Source of the DNA: Mucilaginibacter sp.
GTDB lineage: Bacteria > Bacteroidota > Bacteroidia > Sphingobacteriales > Sphingobacteriaceae
DNA length: 64,000 nucleotides
Direction of reading: 5' to 3'
NCBI GenBank assembly: GCA_030445275.1
Contig: JAUCSE010000063.1
Span: 1-64,000, forward strand
A program made the position numbers and the translations under genes. The notes beneath the pieces were generated by a model. The model saw only the letters and a program-made list of their open reading frames with translations, had not been told where the DNA came from and ran no database searches. Below are positions 1 to 10,435 of this stretch, piece by piece. Every line of letters begins with the position of its first letter. Position 1 is the first letter of the stretch.

Positions 1-88
1 TTATGATCTCTGCTCGTAAGTCTAATTGAAAGTGACCTCGGTCGTAAAGGCGCAGGATGGGCTCGTTTTGATCTGTTTCTGTTTTCAT
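1..88 (-). CDS. Partial hypothetical protein running off the left edge
   Basis: An ATG at 88 on the minus strand opens a frame with no stop up to the window edge. It begins MKTETDQNEPILRLYDRGHF and gives 29 residues. I do not recognise a family. The composition is protein-like and charged, with no signal peptide. It is transcribed leftward, away from the HTCS gene. With only 29 codons a chance open frame cannot be excluded. Confidence 0.35.
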   Translation of the reverse strand, partial: MKTETDQNEPILRLYDRGHFQLDLRAEII

Positions 89-755
89 ACACTTCTTTTT
101 CGTGTATAGTTTTTGGCGGACGAGTCATTTGAAATTATAAATTGGACAAACATCCTTACGCGGATCGAATTCAAAAAGTGCTTCTATTAACGGGAAATGT
201 GAGTTTAAAAATGGATCAAAAAATAAAACCGCCCCTAAATACATTAGAAGCGGTTTTTGAATTTCTGTGACGGTAATACTGCAGTTCACGAACACCTTTA
301 TAGATGATTTGAAGAAATTGGCTTCTATAAATGTTCAATTATAAAAGGTTTGGTGCTGACCTTGTGAATGGAATAATTAGAATATTTCAGCGAGATCCAA
401 CCTGTCATTCGGTGCGTTTTAAGTCAAAGAATTGCATTATGTGGTGAACCTCAAAATTTAGCCGTTCGTTAATTAATTTGGTTAAATTATTTCGAAAAGG
501 TCATCACACCCTTTGGAAATGAGGTTATTAATAAAACTGTAATCTTCAAAGAACCAACAACTTATCAAGTTAAATAGGGTTAATAGTATGATAAAAGGGT
601 GCTATGCTATAACCGTTTTTGTTTCTGGAAGATACGCAGCTTAATCACATCTACCTAAAAGTGTGGCTACTTGCGCTACCTTTCAACAGGTCGAGGATTA
701 GGTAGAGTAAGTTCAAGTCGATTTAACCATGTTGATCTTATATACTGATCTGGCG
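89..755. other. Gene-poor stretch at the left edge
   Basis: About 670 bases with no convincing gene on either strand. The only structure I can point to is the terminator-like hairpin at 225-257. The rest is AT-rich with scattered short frames. It separates the partial gene at the edge from the 3' end of the HTCS gene, which ends at 756. Confidence 0.5.
225..258. terminator. Terminator-like hairpin
   Basis: The arm AAAACCGC at 225-232 and its complement GCGGTTTT at 250-257 form an 8 bp stem with a 17-base loop. A T-run follows on the plus strand and an A-run precedes it, so it could end transcription in both directions. No complete gene lies immediately upstream on either strand. Confidence 0.45.
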
Positions 756-3700
756 TTAATTCGAGATTAAGATGGAGTTTACGTATGCTTTAGGTGTTTG
801 TCCATATTGTTTTCTGAATTCCCGACTAAAATATTTCGGGTCATTAAATCCAACCAGATATGATACGTCTGATACATTGTATATTTTAAGCGGCAACAAT
901 TGTGCGGCCTTTTTTAAGCGGATAGATTTAATGAAATCATTCACAGAGAGATCTGTAATAGCTCTTATTTTTTTATATAATATTGGTTGGCTCATCCCGA
1001 TATAGGCAGCCAATTCCGGAACGCCAAAATCCTGATCTTTAATCCTGTCCTCAATGTATTGGATTATCTTGGTCATGAATGCCTGGTCTATGGCATTTGT
1101 TATAACATTTTGTGGCTGCAAATTTATCTCTTTACCAAACCGTTGACGCATATTTGCGCGGGATTGTAATAAATTGCGCACATTAAGTTTTAACAGTTCA
1201 ATACTAAAAGGTTTGGTTATATAATTGTCTGCACCGGTTTCCATTCCCTCTATTTGATGCATATGTGAAGATTTTGCAGTCAATAAAATAATGGGGATAT
1301 GACTGGTGCGTACATCAGTTTTAAGTTTTCTGCATAATTCCAATCCGTCCATTACCGGCATCATAATATCACATATAATCAGGTCTGGCAATAATTCTAT
1401 AGCCGTTTCCCACCCATGTAATCCATCGCGGCTTTCTTTAACATCGTATTCGTTTCCAATAAAGTTGCATAGCATCTGTCTGATTTCTGGATTATCCTCC
1501 ACCAGCAAGATCGTTTCCCGTTGACGACTGTCTGGGCTTTGAGCTGCGACCTGGGTCATAACGGGAAGCGATGGTATGTAAATGGTATTTTCTATATCAT
1601 CATTTAACAAATCAGATAATTCCGTACTGCTAAAATGCAGATTGCCTTTTTTTAATGTTACCGTGAAGCAGGTATCGCCTTTATGTTCAGTTGTAGTGGG
1701 GGGGCTTTTTATGGAGATGTTGCCATGGTGCATGGTAACTATATTTTTTGACAGCGCAAGGCCAATTCCTGAGCCAACATGATGTGATCCTGGTGTATCT
1801 ATCTGAAAAAAATCGCTAAACAGCTTTTGCTGGCTTTCAAGTGGAATACCAACACCGTTATCTCTTACCTTAATGACCACATCGTCCAATGTTTCATCGA
1901 TAGAAATCTGAATGATTCCGTTATCATTGGTAAATTTAAATGCGTTTGAAAGCAGGTTAAATAATACTTTTTCTAATTGAATTCTATCGAAATAAAGTTC
2001 AATATTATCCGTTTCGTGATTAAACGTATATTGAATATTACCGCTTTCGGCCAAAAATAGGAAGGACTGAAAAATTTCGTTTGTAAATTCAATAATGTTG
2101 TGACTTCTAATATTAAGCTTTAGATTTCCGGTTTCTGTTTTTCTAAAATCCATTAGCTCTGAGATAAGCCTCATCAATCGGTCAGCATTATTTTTAATTG
2201 GTAAAACCTGGTTGTTTATTTCGGGCAAGTCTTTGGTGCTTTTTAATAAGCTTTCTAACGGCCCCAGTATCAAGGTTAATGGCGTACGGATTTCATGAGA
2301 TATATAGGTGAAAAAATTGAGTTTCATTTGCTGTACATCTTCCTGCCGTTTAAGAAGTGCCTTGGCAAAGAGATACCGTATAATAAGGAAAAGAATAATA
2401 GAAAATACTAGTAAATAAACGGTATAGGCCCACCAGCTTGCCCATATAGGCGGTAATATTTTTATTTTAATGTCTGCTTGATTGGTACTAGGAATCTCAT
2501 CATTATTGAATCCCCGCACTATAAAATGGTAATTGCCGGCAGGCAGATTGGTGTAAGTAGCGCTCGGTATGCCTGAGTGGGTCCAGTCCTTTTCATAACC
2601 AACCAATTTGAAGACATATTTATTCTTGTCAGATTTAATATAGTTTAGCAAGGCAAAGCCAATGGTAAAATGGTTTTGATCATGTTTAAAGGTAAGTGAT
2701 TCGGTATTAATCAGCTGTTCTTTTAAAAGCCCATCGGGCCGACTTACGCCAACAGGCTGGTTAAATAACTTTAACTCGGTAAAAACTATCGGTGCCTTAT
2801 AGGTATTTAGCTCTATTTCTTTTGGATAAAACGATGTAAGCCCATTTATACCGCCCAGGAAGATCTTGCCTTGGCTGTCTTTAAAATATGATCTGGAGTT
2901 AAACTCATTGCCTGCAAGTCCGTCACTCTTGGTATAATTTCTAAACTCATCTGTTTGCAGATTCAGCTCTGATAAACCATTTGCGGTACTTACCCATAAT
3001 TTACCGCTGTTATCTTCCACAATTCCAAGTACATTGTTATTGGCAAGACCATCCGTTTCGCGAAATGTTTTAAAGCTATTGGTTTGAGCTTTGTATACGC
3101 TTAAGCCACCAAAATTTGTTCCAATCAATATTTCTCCGCCAGATGTTTCTGTAATACAATTAATATAATCCGAGTAGAGTTTATTACTGTCTGCTTCAGC
3201 CTTGTTAAATTGCCGTAATTGCTTTGTAATGAAATTATAATAGTAAAGGCCTGCTGGTGTGCCAAACCACATGTTTTTTTTTCGGTCTTTAAAAATAGCC
3301 AGAATACCTTTATGGTTCATGTCCTTATCCAGTGCACTTTTGGTGGTGTGTTGTGGGAATAACCCATTCTTTTTTTTTAATACCGACAAACCATTTATAG
3401 AACCCACCCAAACTGTGCCATCATCATCTTGTGTTAAGGCTAAAATTTCAGCATATCCGGGGGTATTAGCCGAATCCCTTACATTAATGATGTGTCTAAA
3501 ATGTCCTGTAGCCGGATTAAATATATTTAATCCGCCCCGATGTGTGCCCACAATGAGCTCATTGGTTCCCAAATTTTCGCAAATGAATTTAACGAGGTTA
3601 GACGTGATACTTAAAGAATCATTGAGATTTGTTTTATAGTTCCGGATGGTGTTGTTTTTTCTGTTCAGATAATTTAAACCACCGCCCTCCGTTCCAACCC

Positions 3701-4844
3701 ACAAGTTATGTTCTTTATCTTCAACAATGGAACTGATCACATTGCCGCTGATGCTTGATCTAAGTTTACTATTCCGGGTTACTGTAAATTTAGTAGAGAT
3801 TGGAAAGGCCATATTGACTCCCCCAAAATAAGTTCCTAACCACATCGTGTGGTTGATATCCTGAAAAATACTATGTACCGAATTGTTACTCAGGGTATTG
3901 CTGATTTCGGGATCGTGCTGGTAGTTATTAAACTTTTCGTTAACAGGATCGTAAATGCTCAACCCTTCCTGTGTGCCAATCCATAATAAGCCTTTGTAGT
4001 CCAGCCTGATCTCCCTGATGTCGTTATGAATAATGGAGTTTGGATTATTATCATTGTGCTGATAACCCTTGAATGTTTTAGCAGTATAATTATATTGAAA
4101 AAGGCCTTTTTCTGTTCCTATCCATAAATTCTGCTGAGCATCAGTAGTAATGGCAGTAATATAATTTGAAGCAAGGCCATTTCGTTTTTCGGGATCAAAC
4201 TTTAACTGTTCAAATCGATAACGGTTGCTTTTTAGTGTCATGCATATCAATCCATCGTCGGTGCCTACCCATATATTTTTACGTCTGTCTTCAAAAATAC
4301 AATGGATATGATTTACCGGATGTTTTGGATTTGTGTTAAAGAGAAAAGGTCTAAATCTATTTTTGTTTTCATCAGTTAATAAGTTTAATCCACTTTCTGT
4401 GCCTACCCATAAGTTTCGGTCCTGATCTTCATAAATGGTTTCAATATTATTGCTGTCCGATCCTTCTTTTATTCGAACCCGTACAAAGACATCCTTTTTC
4501 TGGTTATATCTGTTAAGTCCGTTTACGGTACCTATCCATAATGTGCCTTTTGAATCTTTAACTATGCATTGAACTTCGTTATCTGAAATACTCTCAGGAT
4601 TTGACGGGTCATTCCTATATATTTTAAACTCATGGCCATCGTAACGGTTCAAACCCTGCCGGGTACCAAACCACATAAATTTTGATTGATCCTGAGTAAT
4701 GGCCATCACCGAATTTTGTGATAAACCATTTTCAATCATGAGATTACTAAATGAAACCAGGTTTTGTGCATAAGTCACCCGGAATACTCCGAGTTCCAAA
4801 ACACACAAAATGATCAGTCTCCACATGACAGCTTTCATACACAT
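756..4844 (-). CDS. Hybrid two-component system sensor/regulator (HTCS) of locus A
   Basis: This 1362-residue one-protein signalling system senses a glycan fragment in the periplasm and activates a polysaccharide locus. A signal peptide ends near residue 27. Many WxGT and DxxG[NKL]xW repeats up to about residue 700 form two beta-propellers. A Y_Y_Y domain follows (about 735-797), then one membrane helix (about 802-824), a HisKA domain with the phospho-acceptor H850 in SHEIRTPL, an HATPase, a receiver domain with D1159 in CDIMMP, and a C-terminal AraC-type helix-turn-helix (about 1255-1355). All domains look intact. It is divergent from the CHRD/SusCD run, which is its likely target. The ligand cannot be read from sequence. 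Confidence 0.95.
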   Translation of the reverse strand: MCMKAVMWRLIILCVLELGVFRVTYAQNLVSFSNLMIENGLSQNSVMAITQDQSKFMWFGTRQGLNRYDGHEFKIYRNDPSNPESISDNEVQCIVKDSKGTLWIGTVNGLNRYNQKKDVFVRVRIKEGSDSNNIETIYEDQDRNLWVGTESGLNLLTDENKNRFRPFLFNTNPKHPVNHIHCIFEDRRKNIWVGTDDGLICMTLKSNRYRFEQLKFDPEKRNGLASNYITAITTDAQQNLWIGTEKGLFQYNYTAKTFKGYQHNDNNPNSIIHNDIREIRLDYKGLLWIGTQEGLSIYDPVNEKFNNYQHDPEISNTLSNNSVHSIFQDINHTMWLGTYFGGVNMAFPISTKFTVTRNSKLRSSISGNVISSIVEDKEHNLWVGTEGGGLNYLNRKNNTIRNYKTNLNDSLSITSNLVKFICENLGTNELIVGTHRGGLNIFNPATGHFRHIINVRDSANTPGYAEILALTQDDDGTVWVGSINGLSVLKKKNGLFPQHTTKSALDKDMNHKGILAIFKDRKKNMWFGTPAGLYYYNFITKQLRQFNKAEADSNKLYSDYINCITETSGGEILIGTNFGGLSVYKAQTNSFKTFRETDGLANNNVLGIVEDNSGKLWVSTANGLSELNLQTDEFRNYTKSDGLAGNEFNSRSYFKDSQGKIFLGGINGLTSFYPKEIELNTYKAPIVFTELKLFNQPVGVSRPDGLLKEQLINTESLTFKHDQNHFTIGFALLNYIKSDKNKYVFKLVGYEKDWTHSGIPSATYTNLPAGNYHFIVRGFNNDEIPSTNQADIKIKILPPIWASWWAYTVYLLVFSIILFLIIRYLFAKALLKRQEDVQQMKLNFFTYISHEIRTPLTLILGPLESLLKSTKDLPEINNQVLPIKNNADRLMRLISELMDFRKTETGNLKLNIRSHNIIEFTNEIFQSFLFLAESGNIQYTFNHETDNIELYFDRIQLEKVLFNLLSNAFKFTNDNGIIQISIDETLDDVVIKVRDNGVGIPLESQQKLFSDFFQIDTPGSHHVGSGIGLALSKNIVTMHHGNISIKSPPTTTEHKGDTCFTVTLKKGNLHFSSTELSDLLNDDIENTIYIPSLPVMTQVAAQSPDSRQRETILLVEDNPEIRQMLCNFIGNEYDVKESRDGLHGWETAIELLPDLIICDIMMPVMDGLELCRKLKTDVRTSHIPIILLTAKSSHMHQIEGMETGADNYITKPFSIELLKLNVRNLLQSRANMRQRFGKEINLQPQNVITNAIDQAFMTKIIQYIEDRIKDQDFGVPELAAYIGMSQPILYKKIRAITDLSVNDFIKSIRLKKAAQLLPLKIYNVSDVSYLVGFNDPKYFSREFRKQYGQTPKAYVNSILISN

Positions 4845-5249
4845 TTAGGAATTGTTGTTAATTCTTTAACAATAAAGATATATATCTAATTATTAATTGT
4901 TTGCTAAATGCGCTTTTGCCTTCTTTTTTAAGGATTTTCTATCCTTTCTTTTAGAATTTTCATCTTTTTTAATCAAAGAATACCACAGTTTTGATTTAAC
5001 CAAACTAAAGGATATCCCAATACACCTTTAGGTAAAACAATGATGTTAAAAGACTTACGATTGTCATAGCCTTTTAATAATGCTACCGGTAATTAAATGA
5101 ATAGTGCAATACTAGGTAATTGAATAATTAACTAAAATAAATAATGTATGAATAAAAATTGACTAAACCAGGTAACTCTTCTCAGTCGGTCACGACTTAA
5201 AAAATGATGAAGATTCATATCAAGCCCAATTTAAAAAATAACCAAACAT
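4845..5249. promoter_or_regulatory. Divergent control region between HTCS and the locus A operon
   Basis: About 400 AT-rich bases separate two divergent starts and must hold both promoters. A loose direct repeat GGTAATT(A/G)AAT occurs at 5088 and 5115, 27 bp apart. A small inverted repeat AAGGAT/ATCCTT lies at 4930-4946. I could not pick a clear TAnnTTTG element. Binding by the adjacent HTCS is an inference from position. Confidence 0.4.
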
Positions 5250-5723
5250 ATGAAGTTTAATCTTTTAACAAAGGTATATATGCTGGGAAGCATATGCCTG
5301 TTGATTCTTGCTTTGTCCTGTAAAAAGAAAAGTATCGAATCGGATATTTTTATTAAAAAACAGTGGAAGGTAGATTTAAGCGCCAGCAATATTACTCCAG
5401 TCCTATCAGGAAGATCAGACCATGCAGTCGCGGTGTTGTATTTAATGGATAACAATGAACTTGACTACTATGTATACTTTGATCAAGTCCTCCAAAATGG
5501 TGATATACCAACATCAATAAAAGTCAATCTTGGCCCTTCGGGCACAAATGGATCCCTGCTTATCGATTTGCAAAATCCGGTTTTTGATGCTAATCGCGAA
5601 TCAAAAGGGAAATTAAACCTTAATACAAGTACAATCGATTCACTGCTTTCGCAGCCTACTTATTTATTGGTTTTGTCATCGCAACAAGGTAATGGCCTTG
5701 TCAGGGGGCAAATTAATAATTGA
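5250..5723 (+). CDS. CHRD-like domain lipoprotein
   Basis: A 157-residue secreted lipoprotein. The first 24 residues are a type II signal peptide with lipobox LALSC, followed by KKK. The body resembles the CHRD (chordin-type) fold, with a hydrophobic strand pattern and the closing motif GLVRGQI typical of that family. CHRD proteins have no settled enzymatic role; surface binding or adhesion is a guess. It is the first gene of the plus-strand run, about 45 bases before the likely SusC start, so it probably shares the transcript and sits on the cell surface beside the importers. The domain call rests on pattern only. Confidence 0.7.
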   Translation: MKFNLLTKVYMLGSICLLILALSCKKKSIESDIFIKKQWKVDLSASNITPVLSGRSDHAVAVLYLMDNNELDYYVYFDQVLQNGDIPTSIKVNLGPSGTNGSLLIDLQNPVFDANRESKGKLNLNTSTIDSLLSQPTYLLVLSSQQGNGLVRGQINN

Positions 5724-5768
5724 TGTGCGTTCAGTAATACAATGTTTCTAACCGATAAATCACAAAGC

Positions 5769-8642
5769 ATGATCAAAAATTTTACTTTATTCAAATCTAG
5801 TGGCCTGTTGTCAAAGCTATGGAAGCTAAGTTTTTTGGCTTTGGCACCCGTATTTGTCTTTGCACAGCAACCGGTAAAAAACACTGCGGATAGCTTATCG
5901 ACGGATAAAATGGACCGCGGTTTACCATATAGGGAAAGAGGTGTAAACGTTTGGAATGGGGTTGTTCCCCGTCAACTTAACTTAGGCGGTACCTCAACTA
6001 TTTATGCCGAAGATATCAATACTACGCCTGTGGCAGATATTTCAAATGTTATGGCAGGTCGCCTGGCTGGTCTATACACCATTCAATCATCTGGCAGAAC
6101 AGGTTTTGATGCCTCTATTTTCGGCTTACGCGGGCAAACTCCTTTAATTGTAATTGATGGGGTGATCCGCAATTTTACCGGTTTTAATCCGAACGACATT
6201 AAGAGCATTACCGTAATGAAAGATGCCGTTTCCACAGCTATGTTCGGCATGCGTTCTTCTAACGGGATCATCTACATCACCACAAAAGACCGTTCAGAAT
6301 CCCGTCCGTTTGAATTGAACTTTACAGCACAATATGGCGCGCTACAGCATCTGAAATCCCCAAGTTTTATTACTGGCGCAAATTATGCCAGGCTCTATAA
6401 TGAGGCTCAGTTAAATACCAACCCTGGTTCTGTGCCTTTCTATAGTGATGCTGCTATTAATGCTTATCAAAACGGAACCAACAATCCATTTTTGCAGCCG
6501 AGCACTAATTGGTACAACTTGGTATATAAGAAGAACAGTGCTCAGCAACGCTATAACGTTGACGTAGCCGGGAATGGAAAATCGTACAGATATTTTGCAA
6601 GTATTGAGCACTTCAATTCTGATGGAAATTTCGTTACCGATAATATAAATGCCTACAATACCAACAACTTCTATAAGCGTTACAACATCCGTACTAATGC
6701 CCAAATGGATTTTTCGGATGATATCCAGTTAACGCTGAACATTTTCGGCTCCATTGAAAACCAAAACGAACCGGGGATAGGTGCCAGTAATATTATGAAC
6801 AGGATTTATGCCACATCACCATTGGCGTACCCTGTTTTAAACGCAGATGGTTCTTATGGCGGTAGTGCGCAAAACACCGTTACCGTAAACAACGTAACCT
6901 ATGGCACCAATATTTTGGCGAGCACGGTACGCAGTGGTTATTTGGCATCTAATCAGCGCACTTTAAATGCCGATGCGAGCCTACTTTTTAAATTGAGCGA
7001 TTTAACAAAAGGGCTTTGGGCCAAAGGAACCCTGTCCATTAACAACTACTACCAGCAAAACATAGATCGGTCTAAACCCTTTGCGGTGTACAACCCAACA
7101 ACTGTTAACGAAAATACAATCTATACTAAAGTAGGAAGCGATGGTGTTTTGGAAGCAGGAAAGGGCGTCAGTTCTATTGCCAGTCAGTTTAAGCAAACGT
7201 ATACCAATGTGCTGGTCGGCTATGATCGTGATTTTAACAATCACCATTTAAACTTATTGGCTACTTACAACAACGATAATACTTTAAACTCTTATACCCA
7301 GCTAAACCAGATTTATCAAACTGCAGGTTTAACGGCCAGATACAATTATAAGGAAACCTACCTGGCGGAGTTTGCCGGTAGCTATAGCAGCTTTAACCGT
7401 TACGAACCGGGTAAACGCTGGGGTTTTCTGCCATCATTGGGCTTAGGCTGGATTTTGAGCAAAGAAGACTGGTTTAAATCGGATGCCATAAGCTTCTTGA
7501 AATTAAGAGCCTCTGCCGGGCAAACGGCTTATGCAGATCCATCTAATTATTATATCTACGTTCAGCGCTATACCCTAAACAGTACCGGTTACAACCTCGG
7601 AACAGGGTTAACAGGGGTTTCGGGAGCTTTTGAAAATGCATTGGCCAGTACCAATTTAACCTGGGAGAAGGCATGGAAGTATGATGCAGGAATCGAAGCC
7701 GGATTTTTTGATAACCGTTTAAATGCAGTATTTACCTATTACAACAATCGCTATTATGATTTATTACAACAGAAAAATAATGGCGATGCAAGTGGAATAT
7801 TGGGCCAGACCTATCCATTACAAAACTTAGGAAAAAACACTTTTACAGGTTTTGAAGCTACACTTTCCTTCAGTTCTAAACCCAATTCAAAATTTGGTTA
7901 TCAGGTTGGCGCGAATGTTTCGATAGAACAAAGCAAGGTGATTGATAAGGATGAACCGAATTATCCATACTCCTGGTTGTATTTAGCTGGTGCGCCCGTT
8001 ACCCAGCAAAGAGGTTATGAGGCAATAGGCTTTTATCAGGCAGGTGAGGACATTAGCAAAATTCCCGGCATATTGGGTTATAACCCGCAGCCGGGCGATA
8101 TCAAATACAAAGACTTAAATGGTGATGGAATCATTAACTTTTTAGATCAAAAGCAGATTTCCAGCAGTAAACCCCGTATTTTCTTTGGATTAAACTTCGG
8201 CCTCAACTACAAGAATTTCGATTTGAACGGCTTGTTTCAAGGAATTACCAACAGGCAACTTTTGTTAAATGCCAGCAGCATGTCGGCCTTTTCTAATGGC
8301 TATGGCTATGTTTTAGATTATACAACTGAAAACAGGTGGACACCGCAAAGTAATGTGAATGCCACATTGCCACGGTTAACGCTGGGTGCTAATTCCAACA
8401 ATCAACAGGCTTCTACTTTCTGGTTACGGGATGCCAACTATTTGAGATTGAAGAATCTGGAGCTTGGCTATAGTTTTCCGGCCAGGTTGTTAAGCAGGGC
8501 AAAAATTAACCGTTTGAGGTTGTTTGTAAATGCCTACAACTTATTCACGCTTTCGCAATTGAAATACGTTGATCCGGAATCCGGATTATCAGGTTTTTCT
8601 GATGAGCGGATAATTAATGGCGGAATCTCGCTGAAGTTATAA
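5769..8642 (+). CDS. SusC/RagA family TonB-dependent outer-membrane transporter (first of locus A)
   Basis: An outer-membrane beta-barrel that imports oligosaccharides with its SusD partner. I chose the ATG at 5769 (957 residues); an in-frame ATG at 5742 adds nine residues and lengthens the n-region. The signal peptide ends at VFVFAQ. The plug follows almost at once, with NVMAGRLAGL, a GLRGQTPLIVIDGV segment and the TVMKDAVSTAMFGMRSSNG signature. The usual N-terminal carboxypeptidase-regulatory-like domain is absent, and so is the common VVVGYG lead-in. A KDLNGDGIINFLDQ segment lies in the barrel part. SusD starts 14 bases after the stop. Confidence 0.93.
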   Translation: MIKNFTLFKSSGLLSKLWKLSFLALAPVFVFAQQPVKNTADSLSTDKMDRGLPYRERGVNVWNGVVPRQLNLGGTSTIYAEDINTTPVADISNVMAGRLAGLYTIQSSGRTGFDASIFGLRGQTPLIVIDGVIRNFTGFNPNDIKSITVMKDAVSTAMFGMRSSNGIIYITTKDRSESRPFELNFTAQYGALQHLKSPSFITGANYARLYNEAQLNTNPGSVPFYSDAAINAYQNGTNNPFLQPSTNWYNLVYKKNSAQQRYNVDVAGNGKSYRYFASIEHFNSDGNFVTDNINAYNTNNFYKRYNIRTNAQMDFSDDIQLTLNIFGSIENQNEPGIGASNIMNRIYATSPLAYPVLNADGSYGGSAQNTVTVNNVTYGTNILASTVRSGYLASNQRTLNADASLLFKLSDLTKGLWAKGTLSINNYYQQNIDRSKPFAVYNPTTVNENTIYTKVGSDGVLEAGKGVSSIASQFKQTYTNVLVGYDRDFNNHHLNLLATYNNDNTLNSYTQLNQIYQTAGLTARYNYKETYLAEFAGSYSSFNRYEPGKRWGFLPSLGLGWILSKEDWFKSDAISFLKLRASAGQTAYADPSNYYIYVQRYTLNSTGYNLGTGLTGVSGAFENALASTNLTWEKAWKYDAGIEAGFFDNRLNAVFTYYNNRYYDLLQQKNNGDASGILGQTYPLQNLGKNTFTGFEATLSFSSKPNSKFGYQVGANVSIEQSKVIDKDEPNYPYSWLYLAGAPVTQQRGYEAIGFYQAGEDISKIPGILGYNPQPGDIKYKDLNGDGIINFLDQKQISSSKPRIFFGLNFGLNYKNFDLNGLFQGITNRQLLLNASSMSAFSNGYGYVLDYTTENRWTPQSNVNATLPRLTLGANSNNQQASTFWLRDANYLRLKNLELGYSFPARLLSRAKINRLRLFVNAYNLFTLSQLKYVDPESGLSGFSDERIINGGISLKL

Positions 8643-8656
8643 TCACAAATCAATAG

Positions 8657-10414
8657 ATGATGAAAAAATATACTTTAATCATAATGATATTTTCTGCGAT
8701 CCTGTTTTTGGGAACGGTCGGTTGTAAAAAAATCACGGAGGATGGCCCCCTGGAATTTACAGATGAGAACAACGTGTTTGATAGCAAGGATTCGGTTGGG
8801 CTATATACCGAGCAATTTTTGAATAATATTTATTCGAGCTTGCCCAAAGGTTTTAACCGCATTAACAATAATATTTTGGATGCAGGAACAGATGATGCCC
8901 TGCCAAACTCAACCCTGGATAATATTCAATATTATTCTACCGGAGCAATTAACTCATCAGTTTTACCTGATAATGCCTGGGATGCCAACTATGCCGGCAT
9001 TAGAAAGGTGAACATCTTTTTAAGCAAGATTGACAGGGTAATCTTAAAAACATCCTTAAAAGGTTATAAAGAGCGCTGGAAAGCAGAAGCAAGGGCATTA
9101 CGGGCTATGTTTTATTTTGAACTGGTAAAAAGATGGGGCGGTGTTCCTTTAATCGGAGATCAGGTTTTTGATCCGCAGAACGAGATTAAAATTGCCCGGA
9201 ATACCTACGATGAATGTGTCAACTACATCATCAGTGAGATGGATTTAGCTATGCCGAATTTACTATCGGCAAACGCTACCGGAACTTTTGCCTCAAACTT
9301 TTACGGTCGCTTTAGTCGAGGTGCAGCGATGGCTGTAAAGTCCAGACTGCTGCTTTATGCGGCCAGTCCGCTCAATAACCCTGGGAATGCGGTGAATAAA
9401 TGGCAAACTGCCGCAAAAGCGGCAAAAGATGTGATGGATAGTGTAGCCGCCGGAAAGTTTACTTATAAACTGAACGATGCAGCAACAACCACGCATTATA
9501 CTATAACCACTATGGCCGGAATTACCACTGGTGCTAAACTTACAGCTTATGTGCTTTCTGTAAATAAATTTTTAAGCATTTTTTCTACAGCAAGTAACAA
9601 TGAGATTATACTGCCTTATATGGCGGCAACAAATACTACGGTAGAATCAGCCAATGACCCAATAGGTTATACCAGGGCGGGCTCCGGTAAAACCAATCCT
9701 ACGCAAGAATTGGTGGATGAATACGAAATGAGCAGCGGCAAAACCACTACCGAACCCGGAACGGATTACGTAAGTACAACGCCATACTTTGACCGGGACC
9801 CGCGTTTGCCCGCTACGATTATGTTTGATGGTCTTTACTGGCTGACAAGAAAAGTGCAAACTTATGATGGGGGTCTGGACAGACCGCTCGGTTTCGGAAA
9901 AACCAATAGTGGTGAAACCCGTACGGGCTATTATATGCGCAAGTTTTTAACAAGTAATGCCAGCGCAACTTCCTATACCAATGCCAATCATGTATTCCCC
10001 ATTTTTAGATATGCCGAAATCTTACTGAATTACGCCGAAGCTCAAAATGAAGCAACGGGGCCAGATGCAACAGTTTATGTGGCAATAAATGCAATTCGTA
10101 CACGTGTTGGCATGCCCAATTTACCAACAGGTTTATCTCAGGCCGATATGCGTACCAGAATCAGGCATGAGCGCCGGGTAGAGATGGCATTTGAAGAACA
10201 GCGATTTTGGGATATACGCCGATGGAAAATTGCTAAAAACGTGTTAAATGGAACCTTGCATGGCGTACAGGGGAATTTTAACGGTACTACTGCAACATAT
10301 AATACGGTAGGGGTAGCACCAACAAAATTCGACGCGTCCAAAATGTACCTGTTCCCGATTCCATATAAGGAGATCATTGCTAACTCATCGATGACCCAGA
10401 ACCCCAATTGGTAA
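8657..10414 (+). CDS. SusD/RagB family nutrient-binding lipoprotein (first of locus A)
   Basis: The 585-residue partner of the preceding SusC. The lipoprotein signal has its Cys in TVGCKK. The TPR-like SusD core shows WKAEARALRAMFYFELVKRWGGVPL, cited here only by its key residues R-A-L-R-A and F-E-L-V. The C-terminal half carries FRYAEILLNYAEA and RHERRVEMAFEEQRFWDIRRW, both standard SusD signatures. The protein ends QNPNW, the usual SusD terminus. It caps the SusC barrel at the cell surface and binds the glycan. Tandem ATGs at 8657 and 8660 make the start uncertain by one residue. Confidence 0.95.
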   Translation: MMKKYTLIIMIFSAILFLGTVGCKKITEDGPLEFTDENNVFDSKDSVGLYTEQFLNNIYSSLPKGFNRINNNILDAGTDDALPNSTLDNIQYYSTGAINSSVLPDNAWDANYAGIRKVNIFLSKIDRVILKTSLKGYKERWKAEARALRAMFYFELVKRWGGVPLIGDQVFDPQNEIKIARNTYDECVNYIISEMDLAMPNLLSANATGTFASNFYGRFSRGAAMAVKSRLLLYAASPLNNPGNAVNKWQTAAKAAKDVMDSVAAGKFTYKLNDAATTTHYTITTMAGITTGAKLTAYVLSVNKFLSIFSTASNNEIILPYMAATNTTVESANDPIGYTRAGSGKTNPTQELVDEYEMSSGKTTTEPGTDYVSTTPYFDRDPRLPATIMFDGLYWLTRKVQTYDGGLDRPLGFGKTNSGETRTGYYMRKFLTSNASATSYTNANHVFPIFRYAEILLNYAEAQNEATGPDATVYVAINAIRTRVGMPNLPTGLSQADMRTRIRHERRVEMAFEEQRFWDIRRWKIAKNVLNGTLHGVQGNFNGTTATYNTVGVAPTKFDASKMYLFPIPYKEIIANSSMTQNPNW

Positions 10415-10435
10415 TTATTAAAAAAGAATCAGAAC

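Noticed and set aside
5742..5768. Upstream ATG for the first SusC
   Set aside because: It would give an unusually long n-region before the signal peptide; the ATG at 5769 is preferred, though not proven.
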